A stretch of DNA of 46,140 nt, taken from NCBI RefSeq assembly GCF_022829635.1, contig NZ_JAKSYO010000107.1, positions 1 to 46,140 on the forward strand, written 5' to 3'. The stretch comes from Methylobacterium sp. E-066. GTDB taxonomy: Bacteria > Pseudomonadota > Alphaproteobacteria > Rhizobiales > Beijerinckiaceae. The notes under the pieces were generated by a model. It was not told the origin of the DNA. It ran no database searches and worked only from the letters and a program-made list of their open reading frames with translations. Of the stretch, positions 28,168-36,996 are shown one piece after another (positions within the stretch are counted from its first letter, which is position 1; every line of letters begins with the position of its first letter). A program made the position numbers and the translations under genes.

Positions 28168-28727
28168 GCGAGAAGGGCCTCCACTGGCGCGCGACGCTCC
28201 GCGCCGCGCAAAACCGTGTTCTTCCGGGCGGGATACCCGGTTTGCCTCGCCGTTCCCGGGATCCCCGTCCCGAAGGACAAAAATCCGGGCGTTCCCCGGC
28301 GCGGCCGTGCAAACACCGGAACATCCGCCGAAGTCACCCTCGGCGGTCGTTCGCGTGCCACTCCTCATAGGGTACGAAAGCAAAAGGCATTTCGGCCGGA
28401 AGGGGGCACGTCTGGCGCGAGCGACGGCAGGCAGATTGTGTATCACAATCCGGCGCGCAGATCAAAGCATCCCTGAAGAAGCGCGCGCGGTCCGGGCGCA
28501 GCCTCGAAAGAGTTTTACACCGGCTTGGCCGGAGGGGAATGACCTGCCCGCGGCTCAGGGCTTCGCTTGACGCAGGTCGACGATCGTTTCCGCGGCGATG
28601 CACGGCCAGCAGCCGAACCGATGACGGATCGCAACATTGTGAGGCAATCCGTTATCCAGACTCTGTGCGGTCACACCTGCGTTTCAATCCGCCTGTTCCG
28701 GAGCGACCTCCGTCGGGGCGTCAAGCT
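28168..28727. other. Long intergenic region upstream of carD
   Basis: These 560 bases lie between the fdxA stop (28728) and the carD ATG. I see no convincing gene; frames here are short and disordered. It contains a perfect palindrome at 28434-28450, a second short ATTG/CAAT dyad near 28635, and presumably the carD promoter, which I could not place. Confidence 0.6.
28434..28450. promoter_or_regulatory. Perfect 17-base palindrome upstream of carD
   Basis: GATTGTG, spacer TAT and CACAATC are perfect inverted arms, 267 bases before the carD start. The AT-rich arms stand out against the GC-rich surroundings, so a regulator site is plausible. No protein can be assigned from the sequence. Confidence 0.5.
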
Positions 28728-29066
28728 CTAGTCGCCCGAGCCGGGGTTGGCCGAGAAGTGCGCCTCGAGCTTGCCGGCGACGCCGTCCCATTCCTTGGCG
28801 TCGCCCGGAGCGTCCTTTTTCTGCGTGATGTTCGGCCAGCTCTTGGCGTAATCGGCGTTGAGCTTCAGCCAGGTCTCGAGGTTCGATTCCGTATCGGGCT
28901 TGATCGCCTCGGCCGGGCATTCCGGCTCGCAGACGCCGCAATCGATGCACTCGTCCGGGTGGATGACGAGCATGTTCTCGCCCTCGTAGAAGCAGTCCAC
29001 CGGACACACCTCGACGCAGTCCATGTACTTGCACTTGATGCAATTGTCGGTGACGACGTAGGTCAT
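28728..29066 (-). CDS. fdxA: 7Fe ferredoxin FdxA
   Basis: FdxA carries electrons in redox reactions. The 112-residue product has C9, C17, C21 and C40-x2-C43-x2-C46-x3-C50-P, the ligand pattern for one [3Fe-4S] and one [4Fe-4S] cluster; an extra C12 lies near the first group. After about residue 60 a conserved alphaproteobacterial tail ([19 protein letters not shown]) follows. The start is the ATG of MTYVVTDNC. It sits between the S4-domain gene and carD, a conserved order in Rhizobiales. Electron donor and acceptor are not indicated. Confidence 0.96.
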   Translation of the reverse strand: MTYVVTDNCIKCKYMDCVEVCPVDCFYEGENMLVIHPDECIDCGVCEPECPAEAIKPDTESNLETWLKLNADYAKSWPNITQKKDAPGDAKEWDGVAGKLEAHFSANPGSGD

Positions 29067-29281
29067 CGGCTATCTTCGTCCCAAAATTCTGGTCTGCCGG
29101 GGCGGAGCCTCGGAGGCCCGCACGCCCAGGTGGCGCTGCGATGGTGCGCCGCAAAACCTGGCGTCGAACCAAGTCTTTCGGAAGCCAAGGGCTCTAGACC
29201 CTGCCTCCCGGGCTGACAAGCGCGCGGGTGTCCCAGGGGGGCGCGATCCGGTCCTCGATCGGCGGCTGTGGCGCCGGCTCA

Positions 29282-29575
29282 TCACTCGAGCGGTTCGATC
29301 TCCGTCTGGACGTTGGCCAGATCTTCGTAGAGAAGCCGCGCCTCCGGGGCTGGCCCCCGCCGCTCGCCGAGGCCGAGCACGCGCACGGCCAGGGTCGCGT
29401 GGGGGGCGGCCACCGTCACCACATCGCCGATCACGATACCCTTGGCCGGGTTCTCAGTGCGGGTGCCGTTCACCCGCACGAAGCCGTCTTCAGAGAGGCG
29501 CGCGGCCAGGGATCGGGTCCGCGCGAACCGCGCGAACCACAGCCATTTGTCGAGCCGTTGCCGACCCTCCCGCAT
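29282..29575 (-). CDS. S4-domain RNA-binding protein (HslR-like)
   Basis: The 97-residue product is essentially one S4 domain (RLDKWLWFARFARTRSLA, about 7-24, then VRVNG). HslR/Hsp15-type proteins bind stalled 50S subunits with a peptidyl-tRNA and recycle them. It lies nine bases after the helicase stop on the same strand, so the two are probably co-transcribed. fdxA starts after a 215-base gap. Confidence 0.9.
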   Translation of the reverse strand: MREGRQRLDKWLWFARFARTRSLAARLSEDGFVRVNGTRTENPAKGIVIGDVVTVAAPHATLAVRVLGLGERRGPAPEARLLYEDLANVQTEIEPLE

Positions 29576-29584
29576 CCGCGGGCG

Positions 29585-32500
29585 TCAGCGCTTCCCGCCG
29601 TCGCCGGCTTCGAGCTGCGCCTTGAGCGCGGCCAGCTTGGCGAAGGGCGAGTCGGGATCTGGGGCCCGCTCGCGCCGGGGCGGGCGCTGGTCGGGCCGCG
29701 GCGCCGCATGGCGCTGCTCGGCATTGCGCTGATCGTCCCGGCGCTCGGGGCGCCCGCCCTCGAAGCGCTCGCGACGGGGGCCGCGGTCGCGCCCGGTGCG
29801 GGGGCCGCCCTCGTTGCCGGGGCGCTCGCCCCCCTCGGCCCGCCGCTGATCGGGACGCGCCCCCTCCGGGCGACCGGGACCCTGGTGCTGACCCTGCTGG
29901 GCGCCGTCGCGCCCGCGACCCGCCCCGCGCGGGCGGTTCTGCGCCCGGGGATGGGCCGGACGCTGATGGCGCTGCAGGCGCCAGACCTCGATCAGGATCT
30001 GCTCAGCCGGGGCCTCGCTCTCCGCATCCGTGGATTCAGCCTCGGCCGATTCGGAGCCGGACGTGGTCTCGGCCGCTTCCGACTCGGTGGCCGTCTCGGT
30101 GGACTGGACCGTCTCCGACGCATGTGTCTCGGCGGCCTGGGCGGCTTCGGCCGGAGCCTCTTCCGGCTCGGGCTGCGGAGCGGGGACCGCCTCCGGCTCG
30201 GCCTCGACCTCGGCCACTGTTTCGGCGGGCTCGGCTACCGTCGAGGCATCCGGGGCGGATTCGGTTTCGGGGCTTGCCTCGGCAGCGAGGGCAGCCTCCG
30301 CGTTCTCCGGGGCCGATGCCTCGTCGTTGGAACCCTCCGCATCGGCAGCCTGCACGGCAGCGTCCGTTTCGTCGCCGGTGGCTTCGCCGGCCGAGTCCTG
30401 ACCGGTGGCGTCGGTTTCGCTCGCCGGGGCGGATTCCGATGCGGGGGTGACCACGACCGGCGCCGTCGCGGCGGCCGGCAGCAGCGGCACCGTGATCGCC
30501 GGGCCAGGCCGAGCCTCGAGGGAGTAGCCCAGCGATTTCAGGATCGAGGCGAAGTCCTCGCCCGAGCAGCCGACCAGCGAGGTCATACCGACGGTCGCCA
30601 CGAAGCCGTCGCCGTCGGCGGTGCCGTCCGGCGGGGCGCCCGGCGTGGTGCCGGGGCGATAGGCGATGGCCGGGCGAATCAGGTCGGCCAGTCGCTCCAG
30701 GATGTCGACCCGCACCGCCCGCTCGCCGCTGACGCGGAAGCCGGCCGCCCGGTAGAGGCCCTTGGCGATCTCGCGATCGACCTTGATCGAGGTCCGGCCG
30801 GAGCCGGCGAGATGCGCGATCTCGTCCAGGCCGCGCTGGTCGAGGCCGCCGTTGCGCAGGGCCCAGAGTTGGGCGGCCAGGGTCCGCGGGGCCGGCTTCA
30901 GCAGGGCGGGCAGGAAGATGTGGTAGGCGCCGAAGCGCACGCCGTGCCGGCGGAGCGCGCCGCGCCCCTCCTGGTCGAGGCTGCGCATCTCCTGGGCGAC
31001 CTTCGAGCGCTCCAGCACGCCGAGCGCCTCAACCACCTGGTAGCCGATGCCCTTGGCCAGCCCGACGAGGTCGGCCGCGGTCTCGAGCTCCATCAGCGGG
31101 CCGAGCAGGCGCACGATCATAGCCTTCAGCCAGGCATCGAGGCGGGCCTCGACCTTCTCGCGATGCGCGCCGGTCAGGCTGTCGTCGGCGAGCAGGCGAA
31201 TCTGCGGCGCGAACAGCTTCTCGCCGGGGGTCAGCTTCGCCACCGGGGCACCGGTCCAGCGAATCGTCCCGTCATGCGCGAGCACGACGGTGGAATCGGC
31301 GGTCGCCGCGAAGCGGTCGGCCCGGGCCTCGATCTCCCCGGCGAGCGCCTTCTCGGCGGCGCTCCTCAGAGTCTTGGCCTCGTGCCCCTCGGCGCTGGCA
31401 TCGGGGACGAATAGGAATCCATGCAGGTGACCGACATGCTGACCCTCGACGGTGACGTCACCGTCGGCGGAAATTTGGGCTTCGAGCATCGTGTTCTCTC
31501 TCAGGCGCCGCATCAGGACGCTTGTGCGCCGGTCGACGAAGCGGCTCGCGAGGCGTTCGTGCAGGGCGTCTGACAGCCTGTCCTCTACCCGACGTGTCTC
31601 GCCCTGCCAATGTTCCGGGTCGCGGAGCCAGTCGGGGCGGTTCGCCACGAAGGTCCAGGTGCGTCCCTGGGCGATCCGACGGGACAGCGTATCGATGTCG
31701 CCGTCGGTGCGGTCGATCATCGCCACGTGCTCGGCGAACCACGTGTCGGGGATGCGTCCGGCCATGCCCTTCATGAGGAAGCGGTAGAGCTGCGCGACCA
31801 GGTCGGCATGCACCTGCGGGTGGACCTTGCGGTAATCCGGCACGCCGCAGACATCCCAGAGCCGCCGCACCGTCGACTGGCTCTGCGCCATGTCGCGGAT
31901 GTCGTCCTCGCGCATCAGGATCTCGAGAGCCTGCTGGTCCTCGCCCATCGGCGCCCGGGTGAGGCCGGATTCGCGCGGATGCTCGTCCAGGCTCGCTTGC
32001 AGCGCCTCCAGGGTGCCGAAGCTGAGATCCGGGTTGCGCCATTGCAGGATGCGCAGCGGGTCGAAATCGTGATTCTCCAGCCGCTCGACCATCTCGGGCT
32101 CGAAGGGCGGGCAGCGCCCCGTGGAGCCGAAGGTCCCGTCCGCGAGGTGGCGGCCGGCACGGCCCGCGATCTGGCCCATCTCGGCGGGGGTCAGCTTGCG
32201 GAAGCGCGTGCCGTCGTATTTCCAGTTCGCCGCGAAGGCGACGTGGTCGACGTCGAGGTTGAGCCCCATCCCGACCGCGTCGGTGGCGACGAGGTAATCC
32301 ACGTCGCCCGCCTGGTACATCTCGACCTGGGCGTTGCGGGTGCGCGGCGAGAGCGCGCCCAGCACCACCGCGGCGCCGCCGCGCTGGCGCCGGATCAGCT
32401 CGGCGATGGCGTAGACTTCTTCCGCCGAGAACGCGACGATCGCGGTACGCCGGGGCAGGCGCGACAGCCGCTTCTCGCCGGCGAAACTCAGCTGCGACAG

Positions 32501-32923
32501 CCGTGGCCGGGTCGTGGTGTGGACGTTCGGGATCAGGCCCTGGACCAGCGGCAGCATGGTCGAGGAGCCGATCAGCAGCGTCTCCTCCCGGCCGCGCAGG
32601 TAGAGCAGGCGATCGGTGAAGACGTGGCCGCGATCCATGTCGGCGGCGAGCTGGATCTCGTCGATGGCGACGTAGGCCACGTCGAGATCGCGGGGCATCG
32701 CCTCGATCGTGCAGATCCAGTAGCGCGGCCGGTCCGGCTTTATTTTCTCCTCGCCGGTCACGAGGGCGACCTTCTCCGGGCCGACCTTGGCGACGACGCG
32801 CAGATAGACCTCCCGGGCGAGCAGCCGCAGGGGCAGCCCGATCATGCCGGTCGGGTGCGCGAGCATCCGCTCGATGGCGAGATGCGTCTTGCCGGTGTTG
32901 GTCGGCCCGAGGACCGCCGTCAC
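29585..32923 (-). CDS. Suv3-like DExH helicase with long acidic then basic C-terminal tail
   Basis: The 1112-residue product resembles the mitochondrial Suv3/MgpS group of ATP-dependent RNA helicases. The Walker A motif GPTNTGKT (6-13) and the DEIQ box near 92 are clear. QIAGRAGRH is motif VI. A long Ala/Glu/Ser-rich acidic stretch (about 820-985) and an Arg/Gly/Gln-rich basic stretch (about 1000-1085) close the protein. The only good start codon is a GTG (32923), very close to the Walker A motif. The frame stays open 47 codons upstream to the stop of the previous gene, without ATG, GTG or TTG, so the true N-terminus is uncertain. It begins the helicase-S4-fdxA block. Confidence 0.9.
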   Translation of the reverse strand: MTAVLGPTNTGKTHLAIERMLAHPTGMIGLPLRLLAREVYLRVVAKVGPEKVALVTGEEKIKPDRPRYWICTIEAMPRDLDVAYVAIDEIQLAADMDRGHVFTDRLLYLRGREETLLIGSSTMLPLVQGLIPNVHTTTRPRLSQLSFAGEKRLSRLPRRTAIVAFSAEEVYAIAELIRRQRGGAAVVLGALSPRTRNAQVEMYQAGDVDYLVATDAVGMGLNLDVDHVAFAANWKYDGTRFRKLTPAEMGQIAGRAGRHLADGTFGSTGRCPPFEPEMVERLENHDFDPLRILQWRNPDLSFGTLEALQASLDEHPRESGLTRAPMGEDQQALEILMREDDIRDMAQSQSTVRRLWDVCGVPDYRKVHPQVHADLVAQLYRFLMKGMAGRIPDTWFAEHVAMIDRTDGDIDTLSRRIAQGRTWTFVANRPDWLRDPEHWQGETRRVEDRLSDALHERLASRFVDRRTSVLMRRLRENTMLEAQISADGDVTVEGQHVGHLHGFLFVPDASAEGHEAKTLRSAAEKALAGEIEARADRFAATADSTVVLAHDGTIRWTGAPVAKLTPGEKLFAPQIRLLADDSLTGAHREKVEARLDAWLKAMIVRLLGPLMELETAADLVGLAKGIGYQVVEALGVLERSKVAQEMRSLDQEGRGALRRHGVRFGAYHIFLPALLKPAPRTLAAQLWALRNGGLDQRGLDEIAHLAGSGRTSIKVDREIAKGLYRAAGFRVSGERAVRVDILERLADLIRPAIAYRPGTTPGAPPDGTADGDGFVATVGMTSLVGCSGEDFASILKSLGYSLEARPGPAITVPLLPAAATAPVVVTPASESAPASETDATGQDSAGEATGDETDAAVQAADAEGSNDEASAPENAEAALAAEASPETESAPDASTVAEPAETVAEVEAEPEAVPAPQPEPEEAPAEAAQAAETHASETVQSTETATESEAAETTSGSESAEAESTDAESEAPAEQILIEVWRLQRHQRPAHPRAQNRPRGAGRGRDGAQQGQHQGPGRPEGARPDQRRAEGGERPGNEGGPRTGRDRGPRRERFEGGRPERRDDQRNAEQRHAAPRPDQRPPRRERAPDPDSPFAKLAALKAQLEAGDGGKR

Positions 32924-33064
32924 GCCGCGGGCGCGGACGTCGCGCGGCAGGGACCGGCGGGGGAGGGGGCGAAGCGGCGCGTCGATGGTCGGCGGTTCCT
33001 TCGGACGGGAAGGCCGGCGCGGCGCCGTCTGGCGCGGGCAGGGAGGTTCGGATGGCCGGTCGCG

Positions 33065-33388
33065 TCAGGGACGATAGGGCCGCCTCGGTCCTCCCCCATA
33101 TGGGATATCACCCGGGCTGCTGCCAACCTGCGGCATAATCATCGGATAGACGTCGATCTGCGTCGCGGGGGATCCGGGCTGGGGCGCGAGGTCGGCGCAG
33201 AGGGTGTCGGGCACCGTCACCAGCGGGCCGTGACGTGGCGGCCGATGCTCGATCACCTGCGCCGACGAGAAGGCGTCACCGCCGCAGCCGGGATCGGCCG
33301 ATCCCGCGGTGAGGGGCTGGGCCGCGGCCGGTCCGGCGAGGGCGAGGGCCGCGGAGGCGAAAGCGATTCGGAGGCGGTGCGGGCACAT
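33065..33388 (-). CDS. Hypothetical secreted protein, 107 residues
   Basis: The product has a clear signal peptide (about 1-23, Ala-rich, cleavage after AQ or AAA). A short mature part with two cysteines and a Pro/Gly-rich end follows. I recognise no domain. It lies 32 bases after the TetR gene on the same strand and may share its transcript. Its stop codon is in the same frame as the helicase, which follows after 141 bases. Confidence 0.6.
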   Translation of the reverse strand: MCPHRLRIAFASAALALAGPAAAQPLTAGSADPGCGGDAFSSAQVIEHRPPRHGPLVTVPDTLCADLAPQPGSPATQIDVYPMIMPQVGSSPGDIPYGGGPRRPYRP

Positions 33389-33420
33389 GCGCGGATCATC
33401 GCCCGGAAAAGGAAAGATTT

Positions 33421-34047
33421 TCAGTTCGCTGCGTGTGGCAGCCCGAGATAGCCGAACACCGCGCGCAGAACCCGGTGTTCCAGCGCGTCGCCGGCCCGCT
33501 CGCCGCGCTCTCCGGCGGCATCGACCATGCCCCGCACGAGCGCGAACAGGTCGCCCGCCGCAATCTCGGCTTCGACCGGCGGCCCGGGTTCGAGGCGGGC
33601 CAGCAGGGCCAGGAGCGCGCCCGCGATTGCCCGGTGGACCGCGTCCAGGCTGTCGGCGAGCTGGAGCCGATTCTCCTCGCGGTCGAGCAGCAGGGCGAGG
33701 CGCGGCCGGGACAGCTGGTGCGCGACCGCCGCCTGCACGATCCGGCGCAGGCCGAGCTCCGGCGTTTCCGCCTCGGAGGCGGCCTGGACCGCCGCGATCA
33801 GCAGGCCGGTCTCCCGTGCCACCAGGGCCGCGGTCAGCGCCTCCTTGCCGGGAAAGTACTGGTAGACCGAACCGACCGAGACGCCGGCCCGCTCGGCCAC
33901 GGCATTGGTCGTGTAGCCGGTGAGCCCCCGCTCCTCCAGAACGCGAGCCGCGCCTTCGAGGATCGTCCGCACCGTCTCGGCGGACCGGGATTGTTCCGGG
34001 TTTTTCCGGGGCTTGAGCGCAGGCCCGCGCGCCGTCCGGCCGGTCAT
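33421..34047 (-). CDS. TetR family transcriptional regulator
   Basis: The 208-residue product has the TetR helix-turn-helix near 45-70 (TTNAVAERAGVSVGSVYQYFPGKEAL). A variable ligand-binding helix bundle follows. Ligand unknown. It is divergent from the darcynin gene, so it probably regulates that gene and itself from the 75-base gap (34048-34122). No dyad there is obvious. Confidence 0.9.
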   Translation of the reverse strand: MTGRTARGPALKPRKNPEQSRSAETVRTILEGAARVLEERGLTGYTTNAVAERAGVSVGSVYQYFPGKEALTAALVARETGLLIAAVQAASEAETPELGLRRIVQAAVAHQLSRPRLALLLDREENRLQLADSLDAVHRAIAGALLALLARLEPGPPVEAEIAAGDLFALVRGMVDAAGERGERAGDALEHRVLRAVFGYLGLPHAAN

Positions 34048-34122
34048 GAACGCGAGTTCGGCACCGGGCCGCCCGGGGGCATCATTGCGGCGTTCCAACA
34101 GACCCACGGAGCGGTCCAATCC

Positions 34123-34479
34123 ATGTCCGACCAGACCTTCAATCCCAAGCTCACCGTCTTCATGCTGGTGAAGACCTCGCCCGACTGGCTCGCCCTGTCG
34201 ATCGACGACCGCTTCGCCCAGCTGCACGCGGCGTTCGAGCCAATCCTGCGCCGCCACGCCGAGTCGGTGAAGCTGCGCTTCTACGATGCCGAATTCTACA
34301 CCGCCCGCGTGACCGACCTGTGGGTCTGGGAGGCGAGCGATCACCACGCCTACGAATGCGTGGTCGAGGCCCTGCGCGAGACCGCGTTCTGGGACCGGTG
34401 GTTCACGATCGTCGAGATCATCCCGGCCGTCGAGAACGCCTACGCGACCAATTACGGCCGGGCGCCCCTGGCGGCGTAG
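34123..34479 (+). CDS. Darcynin family protein (function unknown)
   Basis: The 118-residue product matches darcynin-type proteins in my recollection of the family: FMLVKTSPDWLAL near the start, VKLRFYDAEFYTARVTDLWVWEASDHHAYE in the middle and ENAYATNYGRAP at the end. The fold is expected to be a ferredoxin-like or dimeric alpha-beta barrel, by length and pattern. Function is unknown. It is divergent from the TetR gene, which likely represses it. Confidence 0.78.
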   Translation: MSDQTFNPKLTVFMLVKTSPDWLALSIDDRFAQLHAAFEPILRRHAESVKLRFYDAEFYTARVTDLWVWEASDHHAYECVVEALRETAFWDRWFTIVEIIPAVENAYATNYGRAPLAA

Positions 34480-34489
34480 ACGCGTCGCC

Positions 34490-34780
34490 TCAATCGGCGC
34501 CCTCGACCAGCACGACCTCGCCGATCCCGGCGGGCAGGCGCTTCGCTTTAGCCGCCTGGTATTCCGGCGAAACATAATAGGCCCGCGCCGCGTCGTAGGA
34601 GTCGAATTCCAGCACGACGTTGCGTGGCCGGGCCTCGCCTTCCAGCGCCTCGCAGCGCCCGCCGCGGACCAGGGGCTTGGCGCCGTGAAGCCGCATCGCC
34701 GCGGAGGCCATCTCGGCATAGGCCGCGTAGGTCTCCGGATCGGTGACCGTCATCCGGACGATGATGTAGCCCTTCGCCAT
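34490..34780 (-). CDS. DUF1330 family protein
   Basis: The 96-residue product has the DUF1330 pattern: GYIIVRMTVTDPETYAAYAEM at the start, a mid ARPRNVVLEFDSYDAARAYY, and a Tyr-x-x-Ala-x-x-x-Arg near the end. The fold is of the dimeric alpha-beta barrel type. Function is unknown. It lies 10 bases convergent to the darcynin gene, another alpha-beta barrel-like protein. Confidence 0.87.
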   Translation of the reverse strand: MAKGYIIVRMTVTDPETYAAYAEMASAAMRLHGAKPLVRGGRCEALEGEARPRNVVLEFDSYDAARAYYVSPEYQAAKAKRLPAGIGEVVLVEGAD

Positions 34781-34858
34781 GATCCTGCCGCCTCCCTGTC
34801 GCGGCGCACGCGATGCCCGGAAAGAAGCTGCCGGTCAAAGGCGAATCGCGGCCGGGCG

Positions 34859-35764
34859 CTACTGCCCGGGCAGGCTCGCCTGGGCGACGCTGGCGCCGGC
34901 CGTCCCGGTGGCGGTGCCCTGGGTCCAGCGGGTCGCCTCGATGATGTTGGTGCCGATGGTGGTGAGCACCGAGATGCGCAACGGAATCAGCGCCCGCGTC
35001 CCCTCGACGGGGGCGAGCCAGACCGACATCTCGCGGTTGTCCTCCATGAACTTCACCCCGGGCCGGTCCGGCCGGTGGCCGGCCACCGCCTGGTAGCGGG
35101 CGGTGCAGACCAGGACCGGGCCGGCATAGCCGGGCTTCTGCACCGCGCGGGTCTCGGCATAGCTCAGCACGACGTTGAACCGGGTCGCGCCGTCGAAGAC
35201 CGGTAGGGTCCGATTGCAATTGTCCGGATCGAGCGGCTCGCCCCGACCCTGGGCCGGCATCAGCAGCGCGCTCACCGGATCCATGATGCCGTGCTTGTGG
35301 GCGGCCGTGACCGGCACCCGGTCCTGCATGTCGACCAGCGGCGGCGTGATCTCGGCCTGCACGACGTTGCCGTGGGCCAGCGCCATGCGCACGGCGATTC
35401 CCGAACTCGCCGTATGCGTCGCGATCGAGAACGCGCCCGGCTGCGGAGCGGCCGAGAAGGTGCCGGAGGCCCGGGCCGAGCCCTTGCCGCCGGTGATCGC
35501 GCCGACGAGGCCGGTCAGCACCGCCGAGACGTCCATGAGGTAGCGGTCGCGCTCGAAGCTGCCGGCGAGGCGCGCGGTGCCGATCGGCAGGCCGGCGAGG
35601 TTGATGCCGTAATCGACCGTCACCGTGGTGGGTGCCGCGGCAGCGGTCCGCTTCGCGCGCCGGGCGGCATCGGCCGGGGCGCCGAGCGCCGCGAGCGCGA
35701 GCACGGTCCCGAGAAGTCGCGTCGTCAGCGGCTTGATCGTCCGACGGACAGGCGTGGCGCTCAT
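34859..35764 (-). CDS. DUF3108 domain-containing exported protein
   Basis: The 301-residue product has an N-terminal signal peptide (about 1-33, cleavage after ADA), then a DUF3108 domain (about 48-275). Function is unknown; members are periplasmic or outer-membrane associated. Being divergent from rpmB is a conserved arrangement in Rhizobiales. The frame is open upstream to 35962, but the ATG at 35764 begins with the signal peptide. Confidence 0.87.
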   Translation of the reverse strand: MSATPVRRTIKPLTTRLLGTVLALAALGAPADAARRAKRTAAAAPTTVTVDYGINLAGLPIGTARLAGSFERDRYLMDVSAVLTGLVGAITGGKGSARASGTFSAAPQPGAFSIATHTASSGIAVRMALAHGNVVQAEITPPLVDMQDRVPVTAAHKHGIMDPVSALLMPAQGRGEPLDPDNCNRTLPVFDGATRFNVVLSYAETRAVQKPGYAGPVLVCTARYQAVAGHRPDRPGVKFMEDNREMSVWLAPVEGTRALIPLRISVLTTIGTNIIEATRWTQGTATGTAGASVAQASLPGQ

Positions 35765-36107
35765 GATCCGGATCGCATCCCAAAAAACGCGGGCGAAGAT
35801 TATCGTTTGCGAGACGATCTCGCGAGACGGGCTCTCGGTGCAGGCGCGGGGCTGGCCTGCGTCGAGCCGATGACGGTTATATCCTGGCATCGTGGTTAAC
35901 AGACCGTTGGGCGCACGGCCGGCCCGAACGGGACAGGTTCGACCGTGCGGAGCTTGACGCATCGGGGCCGGGTCGCCTATAGGCTCGCGCCTTCAACAGG
36001 ACTCCGCTGGACCTGGAATACGTATCGGGCGCCGCCCGCTGCGACGATGATCGCGCCGCTTGCGATCGGGTCTTCTCGGGCGGAACGAGACGGGAATTTT
36101 AGTCATC
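35765..36107. other. Divergent region between the DUF3108 gene and rpmB
   Basis: These 343 bases hold the rpmB promoter at 35954-35983 and the unassigned promoter of the DUF3108 gene. No further gene is visible; the open frames through it have no recognisable motifs. Confidence 0.65.
35954..35983 (+). promoter_or_regulatory. Sigma-70 promoter of rpmB
   Basis: TTGACG (35954-35959) and TATAGG (35978-35983) are 18 bases apart, close to consensus for both boxes. Transcription would begin near 35990, giving a leader of about 118 bases before rpmB. A long leader is common for ribosomal protein genes. Confidence 0.7.
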
Positions 36108-36410
36108 ATGGCGCGCCGCTGCGAACTCACCGGCAAGGCCGTTCAGGTCGGCCACCTCGTGAGCCACTCGAACCACAAGACCAAGTGCCGGTTCCTGCCG
36201 AACCTGTGCAACGTCACGCTCCAGTCGGATGCGCTCGGCAAGCGGGTCCGCCTGCGCGTCACCGCGCACGCCCTGCGCTCGGTGGAGCACCGCGGCGGCC
36301 TGGACGCCTTCCTGATCAAGGCCGGCGAGGGCGACCTGTCGCAGACCGCCCGCCTGCTGAAGCGCGAGATCCACAAGAAGCTCGCCGAGACCCCGGCCGT
36401 CGCGGCCTGA
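36108..36410 (+). CDS. rpmB: 50S ribosomal protein L28
   Basis: L28 is a structural component of the large subunit. The 100-residue product shows [16 protein letters not shown] with S-N-H-K-T-K-x-R-F-P-N at the N-terminus, typical for alphaproteobacteria. Its C-terminal [12 protein letters not shown] helix is about 20 residues longer than the E. coli protein (78 residues), as usual in this class. It is alone, not paired with rpmG. Confidence 0.97.
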   Translation: MARRCELTGKAVQVGHLVSHSNHKTKCRFLPNLCNVTLQSDALGKRVRLRVTAHALRSVEHRGGLDAFLIKAGEGDLSQTARLLKREIHKKLAETPAVAA

Positions 36411-36448
36411 TCTCGGGCGCTTCCGCGCCTATCATCGATCGGACGATG

Positions 36449-36483
36449 CAAACTGCCGCGGCAGGGCATGCCGCGGCGGTTTG
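36449..36483. terminator. Strong hairpin between rpmB and MarR genes
   Basis: A 14-base-pair stem (36449-36462 with 36470-36483, one G-U pair) has a seven-base loop. Neither strand shows a good T-run, so it may act as a terminator for both convergent genes with weak intrinsic efficiency, or as an mRNA 3'-end stabiliser. Confidence 0.55.
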
Positions 36484-36505
36484 CGCTTGCCTGCGTCGCG
36501 CGCTC

Positions 36506-36961
36506 TTACTCGGTTTCCGGTTGTGCGATTCGCGTCAGCCATCGGCGAATCGCCGCCTGCGTCTCGGGCGCGAGATCGGCCAGCATCTCCGCCTCCAGCG
36601 CATAGACGCGTTTCTTCGCGGCCTTGATCATCGCCTCGCCTGCGTCCGTCAGCGCGATGGTCTGAATCCGGCCGTGAACCCGATGCGGTGTCCGCGCGAT
36701 GAGGCCGGCCTTCAGCAGGTTCGCGACGATGACGCTCATGGTCTGCGGCGTCACGAGGGCGAGGCGCGCGAGATCCGCGCTGCTGTGGCCGGGATAGGCG
36801 GCCAGCATCGTCAGGACGGAGAATTGCGGCAGGGTCAGGCCGAGGTCGCCCAGCCGCTGCTCAACGTGCTGGCGATGCGCATGGGCCGCCTGCCGCAGCA
36901 GATAGCCCAGATGCCCGTCGACGCCGCGCTTGCCTTCCCCCGCATCCGGCAGATCACCCAT
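36506..36961 (-). CDS. MarR family transcriptional regulator
   Basis: The 151-residue product has the MarR winged helix (about 45-105), with SSADLARLALVTPQTMSVIVANL as the recognition part and the wing TPHRVHGRIQTIALTDAG. It is divergent from an AhpD-like gene with a 16-base dyad between them, so regulation of that gene and of itself is likely. Such pairs often sense organic peroxides or phenolic acids, but the inducer is not shown. Confidence 0.9.
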   Translation of the reverse strand: MGDLPDAGEGKRGVDGHLGYLLRQAAHAHRQHVEQRLGDLGLTLPQFSVLTMLAAYPGHSSADLARLALVTPQTMSVIVANLLKAGLIARTPHRVHGRIQTIALTDAGEAMIKAAKKRVYALEAEMLADLAPETQAAIRRWLTRIAQPETE

Positions 36962-36980
36962 GGCATCGGCCCTTGCCGGT

Positions 36981-36996
36981 TGTCAGCGTTCTGATA
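36981..36996. promoter_or_regulatory. Candidate MarR operator
   Basis: TGTCAG-N4-CTGATA is an imperfect 16-base dyad directly upstream of the MarR gene. TCTGATA occurs again at 37010-37016, 20 bases along. Two such sites on one face of the helix could let a dimer cover the promoters of both divergent genes. Confidence 0.5.

Noticed and set aside
28168..28727. Hidden gene in the long gap before carD
   Set aside because: Frames on both strands lack motifs and good start sites; the region looks regulatory.
29228..31414. A 728-codon plus-strand frame opposite the helicase tail
   Set aside because: It is a shadow of the Arg/Ala-rich helicase tail; homology lies on the minus strand.
32923..33065. 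Read-through fusion of the secreted protein and the helicase, which share one frame
   Set aside because: A stop codon separates them, and a secretion signal on a helicase makes no sense. The shared frame is probably chance.
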